This document shows, piece after piece, positions 1-8,866 of a stretch of 64,000 nucleotides of DNA (its first letter is position 1; each line of letters starts with the position of its first letter). This stretch comes from Enterobacter sp. C2 (GTDB lineage: Bacteria; Pseudomonadota; Gammaproteobacteria; Enterobacterales; Enterobacteriaceae): positions 1,736,001 to 1,800,000 of the forward strand of contig NZ_CP082269.1 of the NCBI RefSeq assembly GCF_019880405.1, read 5' to 3'. The notes under the pieces were generated by a model, which had not been told where the DNA came from, ran no database searches, and saw nothing but the letters and a program-made list of their open reading frames with translations. The translations under genes and the position numbers were made by a program.

Positions 1-2
1 AC

Positions 3-833
3 AAACCTGAGGTGCCGTATTACAAACGGGCAAACACACAGGCCCCGTTCCACAGCACGCTGGTTGAGGTTGGTGCCTACAGTGCGCCGGGGCCAATCGG
101 GACAAATGGTGAAGTGAGCGGTGCCACTCAGTTCCTGGGCAGGATCATCGGCAGGGGCTGGCACACCATCACCATTCATAACGATCTCAAAGGCGGTGCC
201 GTCAATGAGTCCTATGTTAACGGACTGGTGATAACGCCTGTTCCGGTAGGCTTCTCAGCGAACAATCTCTGGAGCGAAGACGAGCGTAAAATCCGCGTGG
301 TTCACTCAAAAAAATTCCCGAGCCCCTCCGGAGTCTCTGGTGTCCCGTCCGCCGTCCCGCTGACCTCGTTCTTTATGCGCTGCCCGCAGTCACTGCTGCC
401 TACCGGGCGCGGGAATGTTCAGGGTGACTTCAGCCTGTTCTATAACGGTGGCTTCGCCAAGCTCAGGATCGTATCGGCCAACGGAATTGTTTTCGAGGGT
501 GTAGTGATTCGCGGTTCGACGCTGAAATCCTTCCGGGTGGTGCAGACGTTTACTACTGCAACAACAAACTTACCAACGATTACTGCAAAATTGTCTACCG
601 CCCTGGGCGTGGTCACGCAGCCTGGTTCGTTCGGCACCAACATGCCAAACGAAGCGATCACTGACTATAACGGTGGTCTGACTGACAGTGCCACCTATCC
701 GGGTTTCGTTGGCGGTATATATTTACAGTTCACCGTAGCATGGTCGGGCACACCTCCCGGCGACTACTGGACCGTAGAGCTGGATGGTGGTGACTATTTC
801 GGAAATTCAGAGGCTGCATTCGGTACCATTTAA
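3..833 (+). CDS. Probable phage tail protein, 5'-partial
   Basis: The reading frame is open from the left edge of the window to tandem TAA stops, so the gene probably begins upstream. A GTG at 12 has no convincing ribosome binding site. About 273 residues are visible, with no signal peptide or membrane segment. The protein is rich in Gly, Thr, Ser and aromatic residues in short beta-strand-like stretches, as in phage tail-fibre or tail-tip proteins. I do not recognise a specific family. The phage assignment rests mainly on context: next to it are a LexA-controlled gene pair and a tRNA-derived attachment fragment, a common layout at the end of a lambdoid prophage. It could instead be another secreted structural protein. 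Confidence 0.5.
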   Translation, partial: KPEVPYYKRANTQAPFHSTLVEVGAYSAPGPIGTNGEVSGATQFLGRIIGRGWHTITIHNDLKGGAVNESYVNGLVITPVPVGFSANNLWSEDERKIRVVHSKKFPSPSGVSGVPSAVPLTSFFMRCPQSLLPTGRGNVQGDFSLFYNGGFAKLRIVSANGIVFEGVVIRGSTLKSFRVVQTFTTATTNLPTITAKLSTALGVVTQPGSFGTNMPNEAITDYNGGLTDSATYPGFVGGIYLQFTVAWSGTPPGDYWTVELDGGDYFGNSEAAFGTI

Positions 834-910
834 TAATAACCTGCGCACATAATCGCTCAGCGTAAATAATCAATAGGCCGCACCGTCTTGATCTGGCCCC
901 TCTTTGAAAC

Positions 911-930
911 TACTGTTCATATATACAGTA
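911..930 (+). promoter_or_regulatory. LexA (SOS) box upstream of prophage gene pair
   Basis: TACTGTTCATATATACAGTA differs from the LexA consensus (CTGT-N8-ACAG within a 20-mer palindrome) only in its spacer. It ends 21 bp before the GTG start at 952 and overlaps the likely promoter region. The small genes downstream are therefore expected to be induced by DNA damage. Confidence 0.88.
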
Positions 931-951
931 TTTAACAAGGAGGGGCACACC

Positions 952-1191
952 GTGGCTAAATATTCAGATATCGGTACCGCGTTTACACGGGCAGTTAAAA
1001 CAGATCCAAAGCGCGGGCTGATTGTTACAACGAACGATTTTGTACGAGAGCTGGAAAAGCTCAATCATCACTGGTCTCTGGCACAGGCTAACGCCTGGAT
1101 AGAACGATATCAGGGATTTTTTCGGGACTACACGCCACATCATGGCGATGACCGCAGCTATTTTATGAAGAACATGGGGAGAATCCTCTAA
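952..1191 (+). CDS. Small LexA-controlled prophage protein, unknown function
   Basis: I chose the GTG at 952 because a strong AAGGAGG ribosome binding site sits just upstream; a TTG at 904 lies before the LexA box and is unlikely. The product is 79 residues, soluble, slightly basic and apparently mostly helical (a FVRELEKLNHHWSLAQANAWI stretch in the middle). I do not recognise its family. It overlaps the start of the UmuD'-like gene as TAATG, so the two are probably translationally coupled and share the SOS promoter. An accessory role in phage induction or damage tolerance is inference from the LexA box and partner alone. Confidence 0.75.
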   Translation: MAKYSDIGTAFTRAVKTDPKRGLIVTTNDFVRELEKLNHHWSLAQANAWIERYQGFFRDYTPHHGDDRSYFMKNMGRIL

Positions 1192-1514
1192 TGGGCTTTC
1201 CATCTCCGGCGCAGGACTACGTACAGCAACCGTTATGCCTCAACCAGCTTTTTAATATAAACGGCAATACTCTGCTGATAGAAACGTCGAGCGGCTGGGC
1301 CGTGATCGATAAGTCGAAGCGGCCAGCTCCCGGCATTGTGCTGCTGGTTAACGTTGACGGCTACAACCAGTTCGCCCGCTGGATGGGCGATGCGCTGATA
1401 ACGGAAGAAGGCGAAGCGATAGAGGGTGAAGCACTGGACGGCGTTACCGTTATCGGGCCGGTTATCGCGCTGATAAATGCGGTAGGAAGGGATGACGACT
1501 GCCCGGTGCTGTAA
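1191..1514 (+). CDS. Short UmuD'-like protein without catalytic residues
   Basis: This 107-residue protein begins GFPSPAQDYVQQPLCLNQL right after the initiator Met. That matches UmuD exactly where RecA-stimulated cleavage leaves UmuD' (GFPSPAADYVEQ, after Cys24). A phage parallel is HumD of P1, which is also made in UmuD' form. Later segments (WAVIDKSKRPAPG, LVNVDG) also fit UmuD'. The loop carrying the catalytic serine (GDSMIDGG in UmuD) is missing, and the place of the catalytic lysine reads QFARWM. It is thus probably not a protease but a Pol V subunit mimic or modulator (inference). The start overlaps the upstream stop by one base. Confidence 0.7.
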   Translation: MGFPSPAQDYVQQPLCLNQLFNINGNTLLIETSSGWAVIDKSKRPAPGIVLLVNVDGYNQFARWMGDALITEEGEAIEGEALDGVTVIGPVIALINAVGRDDDCPVL

Positions 1515-1524
1515 GGTAATTTGA

Positions 1525-1542
1525 CGGGGGTTTTACCCCCAT
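1525..1542. terminator. GC-rich hairpin after UmuD'-like gene
   Basis: GGGGG and CCCCC flank a four-base TTTA-type loop just after the stop codon at 1514. There is no clear U tract on the plus strand, so termination efficiency is uncertain. Confidence 0.35.
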
Positions 1543-1576
1543 TTTACCCCAACAGTACCCCAGCCGAATTTAAGGC

Positions 1577-1608
1577 ATAAAAAAACCAGCCGTAAGAGGC
1601 TGGTTCTT
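1577..1608 (-). terminator. Intrinsic terminator beside the tRNA-Pro fragment
   Basis: An AACCAGCC / GGCTGGTT stem with a six-base loop is followed on the minus strand by a run of seven T. It lies just downstream of the minus-strand tRNA-Pro 3' end. It may be the old tRNA terminator or one supplied by the element. Confidence 0.7.
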
Positions 1609-1619
1609 CTGGGATTATT

Positions 1620-1664
1620 TGGTCGGCACGAGAGGATTTGAACCTCCGACCCCCGACACCCCAT
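1620..1664 (-). repeat. tRNA-Pro(GGG) 3' fragment, probable attachment site
   Basis: Read on the minus strand, these 45 bases match the 3' part of E. coli proL from just before the GGG anticodon through the T arm and acceptor strand to CCA. The 5' half is absent: the match breaks sharply at 1665. Integrases that target tRNA genes restore a full tRNA at one end and leave such a 3' copy at the other. This is therefore probably the attachment site of the element to the left. No integrase or second copy is inside the window, so the partner site is not seen. Confidence 0.8.
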
Positions 1665-1676
1665 ATCTGCGATAAG

Positions 1677-2882
1677 TTATGCCTGCACGAATGCTTCAGA
1701 TTCAGTGAGTGAAGTCTGATAGCGTTTTACTGCCTCAGCAAAGGCTTGCGCGGCATCCGCATTTGATACCATATATTCTTCAGTAACCCCAGTTTGAGAA
1801 TTGAAAGTAATACCTCCATAAACGCAAATAGGGATTTGATAATTGTCTTTAAATCGACGGTCTGGCGAGCCATTTTTATTTGTTTTCGCCCAAGTATGCC
1901 CATCTATGAGTGAATCACTGGGAACACCCTCTTCCTCATGAAACCTTCGATATTCTGAGCTAATTTTTAATTCGCGTAGATCTATCAGAGCGAATGCCCC
2001 ATCAGCTCGTGGTATAACTGCAACGCCAGGGTACAGCAAAATATCGTCGCCATTAACATTTTCAAACCGCATCGCACGGCCTGTAAATTGAATCAGATCT
2101 GTTGAACTGTAATCAAAGGTAACTGGGTGACGATTAACAGACCGGGTTGCTAATGTTCTTTCGGAAAACTGGTCTGTAGCTTTATCAGCAGTAATATCCC
2201 ATTTTTTGACGCTAGATCTTAACATATCGAATGCACGGACCATTGCCGCATATGCACGCTGTGATGTATCGCTGCTCTCGAATGTTATAGCTATTTTTGT
2301 ACTGTCTTCCCAAGATAATAAGCGAGATATCTCAGCTTGCGTTATTGGGAGCTCTGTCTCAAGTTCTATGATGCGCCGTTTGTAAAACCAACGAAATAGA
2401 CTTGATTTGCGTCGAACCAGCTCGCTATTTTGTTTTGCTGCTTCAGCAAGTGCTTCTTCTAAATCCACTTGTATCTCTGCCCTTTGTTCTCGCGCTTTGG
2501 CAATCAAATCTCGTAGAGGCAAGAGGGAGGAACTTGTCAGGACCTCTACCGAAGCGCTAGAAATTTCATTCATGCCAGCCACAGGCATATATATTTTAGC
2601 GTTCGATGGGGTGTTACCTGGGGATGCCTGCGGCATTCCAAAATGAGTTTCTGTAGAGGACTGATTTAATGGATTAGAAACTGTGTGACCATCGTCATAG
2701 AGCAAGGTAGGTGTAGTATAAGATAAACCTGTACCTGGTAGTCCGACGGTCGCTCTGAGCCCCTTTTTCCCAACATTGACAGTTGCTCCAGGTACACCGA
2801 TGCTTGCGCTTATTCCTTGCTTACCAATGTTGAGCCTAACGCCAGGAAACAGAGTAAAGGTTTGTCTGAAACGAAGAGACAT
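1677..2882 (-). CDS. DUF4236 domain protein, possible cargo gene
   Basis: A 401-residue protein. Residues 1 to about 55 are a DUF4236 domain: an FRQTFTLFPGVRLNIGKQGI opening followed by Gly-Pro-rich repeats around SIGVPG, VNVGKKG and GLPGTGLSYTTP. Residues about 120-180 are charged and probably helical or coiled coil. The C-terminal half is soluble and unrecognised. No signal peptide or membrane segment is seen. It is AT-richer than the core genes, ends 12 bp from the tRNA-Pro fragment and has no operon partner, so it looks horizontally acquired. Proteins of this family often sit near mobile elements, but their function is unknown. I make no functional claim beyond the domain. Confidence 0.85.
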   Translation of the reverse strand: MSLRFRQTFTLFPGVRLNIGKQGISASIGVPGATVNVGKKGLRATVGLPGTGLSYTTPTLLYDDGHTVSNPLNQSSTETHFGMPQASPGNTPSNAKIYMPVAGMNEISSASVEVLTSSSLLPLRDLIAKAREQRAEIQVDLEEALAEAAKQNSELVRRKSSLFRWFYKRRIIELETELPITQAEISRLLSWEDSTKIAITFESSDTSQRAYAAMVRAFDMLRSSVKKWDITADKATDQFSERTLATRSVNRHPVTFDYSSTDLIQFTGRAMRFENVNGDDILLYPGVAVIPRADGAFALIDLRELKISSEYRRFHEEEGVPSDSLIDGHTWAKTNKNGSPDRRFKDNYQIPICVYGGITFNSQTGVTEEYMVSNADAAQAFAEAVKRYQTSLTESEAFVQA

Positions 2883-3297
2883 AAAGTTATCCCTATGCAG
2901 TGCTGTGCACTAAAGTTCAAAATGTTTTTATATGAACATTGAGCTTATGCAAAATCTTATCCTTAGCTCATCTTCACGCCGCCATGATACAGCGATTTGC
3001 ATGCTGGAGAAGTAAAAAAGTACCCGCTTGTGTGGGCTTTATGTCACTCGAGAGCCGTGGCTCCTTTGCGTATCTTTTTTTGTCCTTTCTGCGCCTAGAT
3101 GCAGTCCGGGGAAACTGTATAACTTGTTAATTTTAAAGCATATTTACTGCCGCTTTTCATGCTTTTTTGGTAGAGATGACAGGAGTTGAACCTCTATCCC
3201 CGTATGACAGTGAACGGTGCCAGATTGGTAAAATCCCTTCCCCAAAACTCTACGTAACTGTCTGATCCAATAGCAATATTTTGGCAATTTAAAACGC
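2883..3297. other. AT-rich intergenic stretch
   Basis: About 415 bp between the DUF4236 gene and the yeaH terminator. Apart from the tRNA-like remnant at 3168-3255 I see no supported gene. A 63-codon frame at 2939 has no ribosome binding site or recognisable product. Confidence 0.5.
3168..3255 (-). pseudogene. Possible degenerate tRNA remnant
   Basis: On the minus strand the segment ends with a T-arm-like GGTTCAACTCC and CTCTACCA, while GTAGAG near its other end can pair with CTCTAC. The anticodon arm does not fold convincingly and the T stem has a mismatch, so it is not a functional tRNA as it stands. It may be a decayed tRNA or an old attachment site. Confidence 0.3.
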
Positions 3298-3336
3298 GAA
3301 AAATCAGCCAGATAATTGATATTAACTGGCTGATTT
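3298..3336 (-). terminator. yeaH terminator
   Basis: An AAATCAGCCAG / CTGGCTGATTT inverted repeat is followed on the minus strand by TTTT. It lies just past the yeaH stop. Confidence 0.75.
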
Positions 3337-3343
3337 ATATAGA

Positions 3344-4654
<1,311 letters not shown>

Positions 4655-4663
4655 TTATGCTGC

Positions 4664-4748
4664 GGCGTAAAGCCGGATGCGCTGCGCTTATCCGGCCTAC
4701 GGTTCGCATCTTTAGTAGGCCCGGCACGCAACGCGCCGCCGGGCTCCG
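4664..4748. repeat. REP pair (BIME) between yeaG and yeaH
   Basis: Two REP-type imperfect palindromes stand back to back. One is GCCGGATGCG...TTATCCGGCC and the other GGCCCGGCACG...CGCCGGGC. Their position in a yeaGH intergenic gap fits mRNA stabilisation or gyrase/IHF-binding elements. Confidence 0.8.
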
Positions 4749-4753
4749 GGCTA

Positions 4754-6688
4754 TCAGGACGATTTACGAACGCGCAGATACCATTCGCACAGCAAGCGCA
4801 CCTGTTTGCGGGTGTAACCTTTCTCCATCATCCGGTCGACAAAATCGTCGTGTTTCTTCTGCTCATCCGTAGAGGTTTTAGCGTTGAACGAAATCACCGG
4901 CAGCAGCTCTTCGGTGTTCGAGAACATTTTCTTCTCGATAACCGTGCGCAGTTTTTCGTAGCTGGTCCAGTTCGGATTGCGTCCGCTGTTATTGGCGCGG
5001 GCGCGCAGCACAAAGTTGACGATCTCGTTGCGGAAGTCTTTCGGGTTACTGATCCCGGCAGGCTTCTCGATTTTTTCCAGTTCGGCGTTCAGGGATTCAC
5101 GGTCAAACAGCTGACCGGTATCCGGATCGCGATACTCCTGATCCTGGATCCAGAAGTCCGCATAGGTCACGTAGCGGTCAAAAATGTTCTGACCGTACTC
5201 GGAGTAGGATTCCAGGTAGGCGGTCTGGATCTCTTTGCCAATAAATTCGGCATATTTCGGGATCAGGTAGCCTTTCAGGAACTCAAGATAGCGTTCGGCC
5301 TGCTCCTGTGGGAACTGCTCGCGCTCAATCTGCTGCTCCAGCACGTAGAAGAGGTGTACCGGGTTGGCCGCAACCTCTGCGTGGTCAAAGTTAAAGACAC
5401 GAGAGAGGATTTTAAACGCAAAGCGCGTCGACAGACCGTTCATCCCTTCATCTACCCCGGCGTAGTCCCGGTACTCCTGATACGACTTCGCTTTCGGATC
5501 GGTGTCTTTCAGGCTCTCGCCGTCATAGACGCGCATTTTAGAGTAGATGCTGGAGTTTTCCGGCTCTTTCAGGCGCGAGAGAATAGAGAAGCGTGAAAGC
5601 GTCTCCAGGGTTCCCGGCGCGCAAGGGGCATGCGTCAGCTCGCTGTGGTTAAGCAGCTTCTCGTAAATTTTGATCTCTTCCGAGATGCGCAGGCAGTAGG
5701 GCACCTTCACAATGTAAACGCGGTCAAGGAAGGCTTCATTGTTCTTGTTGTTACGGAACGTCACCCACTCGGATTCGTTCGAGTGTGCCAGGATAATGCC
5801 GTTGAACGGCAGGGCGGAGATCCCCTCCGTACCGTTATAGTTCCCCTCCTGGGTGGCCGTCAGCAGCGGATGCAGCACCTTAATAGGCGCTTTGAACATC
5901 TCGACGAACTCCATAACGCCCTGGTTGGCACGGCACAGCGCGCCGGAGTAGCCGTAGGCGTCGGGATCGTTTTGGGCGTGGTTTTCCAGTTTACGGATAT
6001 CGACTTTACCCACCAGCGCGGAGATATCCTGGTTGTTCTCATCGCCGGGCTCGGTTTTCGCAATGGCGATCTGTTCCAGAATAGAGGGCCATACCTTCAC
6101 GACGCGGAACTTAGTGATATCGCCGCCGAACTCATGCAGGCGCTTGGCCGCCCACGGGGACATAATCGTGCCGAGATAGCGGCGCGGAACGCCGTACTCT
6201 TTCTCAAGGATCTGCGCATCTTCCTGCGGGTTGAACAGGCACAGAGGGTGATCGTTAACCGGGCTACGCTCGCCGTTGGCGCTCAGTACGTAGATAGGCA
6301 CGCGCTGCATCAGAGATTTCAGACGTTCAGCAAGCGAGGATTTACCGCCGCCGACCGGCCCCAGTAGGTAAAGGATCTGTTTCTTCTCTTCCAGCCCCTG
6401 TGCGGCGTGTTTCAGATAGGAAACAATCTGCTCAATGGCATCTTCCATGCCATAAAACTCTTCAAACGCTGGATAACGTGCGACAACCCGATTCGAAAAT
6501 AGACGGGAAAGCCTGGGCTCCAGAGCAGTATCTACCATCACGGGCTCGCCGATAGCCATTAGCAGCCGTTCAGCCGCGTTTGCATAGGCGCTGCGATCCT
6601 GGCGGCAAATGGTGAGAAACTCCTGCAGGGTGAACTCTTCGTCCTTGGCAGCTTCATAACGCTGGCGATAGTGATCGAATATATTCAT
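4754..6688 (-). CDS. yeaG: YeaG, PrkA-family serine protein kinase
   Basis: At 644 residues it has the length of E. coli YeaG. The N-terminal AAA-like domain carries the Walker A motif GPVGGGKS at 110-117; the C-terminal part is the PrkA kinase domain. In E. coli it is needed for survival of sustained nitrogen starvation and for stress responses, through RpoS. It is the first gene of yeaGH. A sigma-54 promoter at 6800-6815, about 110 bp upstream, supports nitrogen control. The start ATATTCATGG (minus strand ATGAATATATTC) is the conserved one, with AAAGGACGG upstream as ribosome binding site. Confidence 0.97.
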   Translation of the reverse strand: MNIFDHYRQRYEAAKDEEFTLQEFLTICRQDRSAYANAAERLLMAIGEPVMVDTALEPRLSRLFSNRVVARYPAFEEFYGMEDAIEQIVSYLKHAAQGLEEKKQILYLLGPVGGGKSSLAERLKSLMQRVPIYVLSANGERSPVNDHPLCLFNPQEDAQILEKEYGVPRRYLGTIMSPWAAKRLHEFGGDITKFRVVKVWPSILEQIAIAKTEPGDENNQDISALVGKVDIRKLENHAQNDPDAYGYSGALCRANQGVMEFVEMFKAPIKVLHPLLTATQEGNYNGTEGISALPFNGIILAHSNESEWVTFRNNKNNEAFLDRVYIVKVPYCLRISEEIKIYEKLLNHSELTHAPCAPGTLETLSRFSILSRLKEPENSSIYSKMRVYDGESLKDTDPKAKSYQEYRDYAGVDEGMNGLSTRFAFKILSRVFNFDHAEVAANPVHLFYVLEQQIEREQFPQEQAERYLEFLKGYLIPKYAEFIGKEIQTAYLESYSEYGQNIFDRYVTYADFWIQDQEYRDPDTGQLFDRESLNAELEKIEKPAGISNPKDFRNEIVNFVLRARANNSGRNPNWTSYEKLRTVIEKKMFSNTEELLPVISFNAKTSTDEQKKHDDFVDRMMEKGYTRKQVRLLCEWYLRVRKSS

Positions 6689-6799
6689 GGCATGCCGTCC
6701 TTTCGTTTTAGCACAAGAAAAGAGCCGTTCATATGAATAGTGGAGGCTCCCGGAAGAGATAAGCTGAACGACGCTAGCTCTACTTCAGCACCGGAATGC

Positions 6800-6815
6800 A
6801 GCAACCCTTATGCCA
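6800..6815 (-). promoter_or_regulatory. Sigma-54 promoter of yeaGH
   Basis: The minus strand reads TGGCATAAGGGTTGCT: GG and GC separated by ten bases, as in the -24/-12 consensus TGGCAC-N5-TTGCW. The predicted transcription start is near 6789, giving a leader of about 100 nt. E. coli yeaG is known to be NtrC and sigma-54 dependent. Confidence 0.8.
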
Positions 6816-7132
6816 GGTTGTGAACGCCAGCAGTTAACGCGCCCGCGATACACCTTCTTAAAATTAAGCGTAGATGGCATTTGCAAAACTTGCATTGGAC
6901 GCGAATCTACTTTCAATGACATATCAATAACTCATCTGTATTTATTTTCTTTATAGATAAAGAGGGGAGCAGATGATTCATCTCTCTGTCATCTATCCGT
7001 AAGCAGGTTGTCATGCTAAAAAAGCATGCTGTTGCGTTCAGTTATATAATAATCAGCGAAAAAATTTGGGATGACGGAGGCGGGCGGTTACACTGCTCCC
7101 GCTGATTATTTGACTACAGGAAGGAAAGGATT
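6816..7132. other. Divergent yeaG-mipA intergenic region
   Basis: About 320 bp upstream of the yeaG sigma-54 promoter that also contains the mipA promoter. It is AT-rich, with several TATAAT-like hexamers (for example TTATATAATAA near 7041). I could not identify NtrC sites confidently. Confidence 0.5.
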
Positions 7133-7879
7133 GTGACCAAACTCAAATTTCTGGCGCTTGGTGTATTTATCGCATCATGTGCCGCAACGGCAAACGCAGC
7201 GGGCCCCTGGTCGATTGGTGCGGGTGTTGGTGTGCTTGAGACGCCTTATAAAGATTACGATCGCGATGTTGCCCCCGTTCCGGTGATCAACTACGAAGGC
7301 GAAAACTTCTGGTTCCATGGCCTCGGCGGCGGCTACTATCTCTGGAATGATGAGAGCGATAAGCTCTCTGTCACCGCTTACTACAATCCGTTCCACTTCC
7401 GGCCGAAAGACAGCGATGACTGGCAGCTGCGCCAGCTCGACAAGCGTAAATCTACGCTTATGGCGGGTCTCTCCTATGTGCATAACACCCAGTACGGTTT
7501 TTTACGCACCTCGCTGGCGGGCGACACGCTTGATAACAGCAATGGTATCACCTGGGATCTGGCCTGGCTCTACCGCTATACCAACGGCGGTCTAACATTG
7601 ACACCGGGGATTGGTGCCGAGTGGAGCAGCGAAAACCAGAACGAATACTACTACGGCGTCTCGGGCCATGAGTCTCGTAGCAGCGGTCTGCGTACCTACG
7701 ATCCGGACAGCGACTGGAGTCCTTACCTGGAGCTGAGTGCCAGCTACCAGCTGAACGATAGCTGGAGTGTATATGGCTTGGGCCGCTATACCCGTCTGGG
7801 TGATGAGATCAAAGACAGCCCGATGGTTGATAAGTCCTGGGCCGGCGTCTTCTCTACCGGGGTGACTTACAGCTTCTGA
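7133..7879 (+). CDS. mipA: MipA, MltA-interacting outer membrane scaffold
   Basis: A 248-residue MipA/OmpV family protein with GTG start preceded by AGGAAGGAAAGG. Residues 1-22 are a signal peptide ending ATANA. The mature part is beta-barrel-like and ends in an aromatic residue (VTYSF), as outer membrane proteins do. In E. coli it bridges the lytic transglycosylase MltA and PBP1B in cell wall synthesis. It stands alone with its own terminator, divergent from yeaG. Confidence 0.95.
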   Translation: MTKLKFLALGVFIASCAATANAAGPWSIGAGVGVLETPYKDYDRDVAPVPVINYEGENFWFHGLGGGYYLWNDESDKLSVTAYYNPFHFRPKDSDDWQLRQLDKRKSTLMAGLSYVHNTQYGFLRTSLAGDTLDNSNGITWDLAWLYRYTNGGLTLTPGIGAEWSSENQNEYYYGVSGHESRSSGLRTYDPDSDWSPYLELSASYQLNDSWSVYGLGRYTRLGDEIKDSPMVDKSWAGVFSTGVTYSF

Positions 7880-7905
7880 TGTTTATACTCAGATGATGGT
7901 GAATT

Positions 7906-7936
7906 TAAACAGGGCGCTTGCGCCCTGTTTGTTTTT
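7906..7936 (+). terminator. mipA terminator
   Basis: AAACAGGGCG / CGCCCTGTTT stem with a CTTG loop followed by GTTTTT. Confidence 0.9.
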
Positions 7937-7966
7937 ACGTCAGGAGAATCAACACAGGAGAAAACC

Positions 7967-8821
7967 ATGGCAGAAAAACGTGTGCAGTTTGTCGACGGTC
8001 AGCCGCTGGCCGCTATCGGCCAGGGCACGTGGTATATGGGTGAGAATCCCCGCCAGCGACAAAACGAGGTGGCAGCGCTTCGGGCGGGGATCGACCTCGG
8101 CCTGACCCTTATCGACACTGCTGAAATGTATGCTGACGGTGGCGCAGAGGTGGTGGTAGGTGAAGCTATTATGGGCAGGCGCGACGAGGTGTTTTTGGTG
8201 TCGAAAGTCTACCCGTGGAATGCGGGAAGCCAAAAGGCGATTGCCGCCTGTGAGGCCAGCCTGCGCCGTCTCGGCACCGACTATCTCGATCTCTATCTGC
8301 TGCACTGGCGGGGGAACTACTCTCTGGCCGAAACGGTAGAGGCGATGGAGACCTTGATCCGCCAGGGCAAAATTCGTCGCTGGGGCGTTTCCAATCTGGA
8401 CTATGACGATATGCAGGCACTGTGGCGCGTTGAAGGCGGTCAAGCCTGCGCCACCAATCAGGTGCTGTATCATCTCGCTTCCCGTGGCATTGAGTTCGAT
8501 TTGCTGCCCTGGTGCCAGCAGCACTCTCTGCCGGTGATGGCCTACTGTCCGCTGGCCCAGGCCGGACGTCTGCGCGATGGCCTGCTGGAAAACGCCACCG
8601 TTCGGGAGATCGCGCATGGGCATGGCGTAAGCGCCGCACAGGTGCTACTGGCGTGGGTTATTCGTCATCAAGGCGTGATGGCGATCCCGAAGGCTGCCAG
8701 CGTTACGCATGTGAAGGAGAACGCTGCCGCGCTTGAGGTAAACCTGAGCGAAGATGAGCTGAACCAGCTCAATCGTGCCTTTCCGGCACCGGGACACAAA
8801 ACGCCGCTGGATGTGGTCTAG
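7967..8821 (+). CDS. yeaE: YeaE, aldo/keto reductase
   Basis: A 284-residue cytoplasmic aldo/keto reductase. The family's catalytic tetrad is visible: Asp in LIDTAEMYADG, Lys in VSKVYPWN and His in YLLHWRG. The NADPH site includes AIPKAASVTH near residue 240. E. coli YeaE reduces methylglyoxal and related aldehydes. Its ATG follows ACACAGGAGAAAACC. It is a single gene convergent with yeaD. Confidence 0.95.
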   Translation: MAEKRVQFVDGQPLAAIGQGTWYMGENPRQRQNEVAALRAGIDLGLTLIDTAEMYADGGAEVVVGEAIMGRRDEVFLVSKVYPWNAGSQKAIAACEASLRRLGTDYLDLYLLHWRGNYSLAETVEAMETLIRQGKIRRWGVSNLDYDDMQALWRVEGGQACATNQVLYHLASRGIEFDLLPWCQQHSLPVMAYCPLAQAGRLRDGLLENATVREIAHGHGVSAAQVLLAWVIRHQGVMAIPKAASVTHVKENAAALEVNLSEDELNQLNRAFPAPGHKTPLDVV

Positions 8822-8829
8822 GGAAAACT

Positions 8830-8850
8830 GCCCTCTCTGGGTGAGAGGGC
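8830..8850. terminator. Possible bidirectional terminator yeaE/yeaD
   Basis: GCCCTCTC / GAGAGGGC stem between convergent genes, with no strong U tract on either strand. Confidence 0.45.
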
Positions 8851-8866
8851 ATAGCGCTTTTAATGC

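Noticed and set aside
93..107. CRISPR arrays, insertion sequences and rRNA genes across the window
   Set aside because: I looked for regular direct repeats, transposase-like frames and rRNA motifs in all regions and saw none; only REP palindromes recur.
2939..3130. 63-codon frame upstream of the DUF4236 gene
   Set aside because: No ribosome binding site, no recognisable product; probably chance in an intergenic region.
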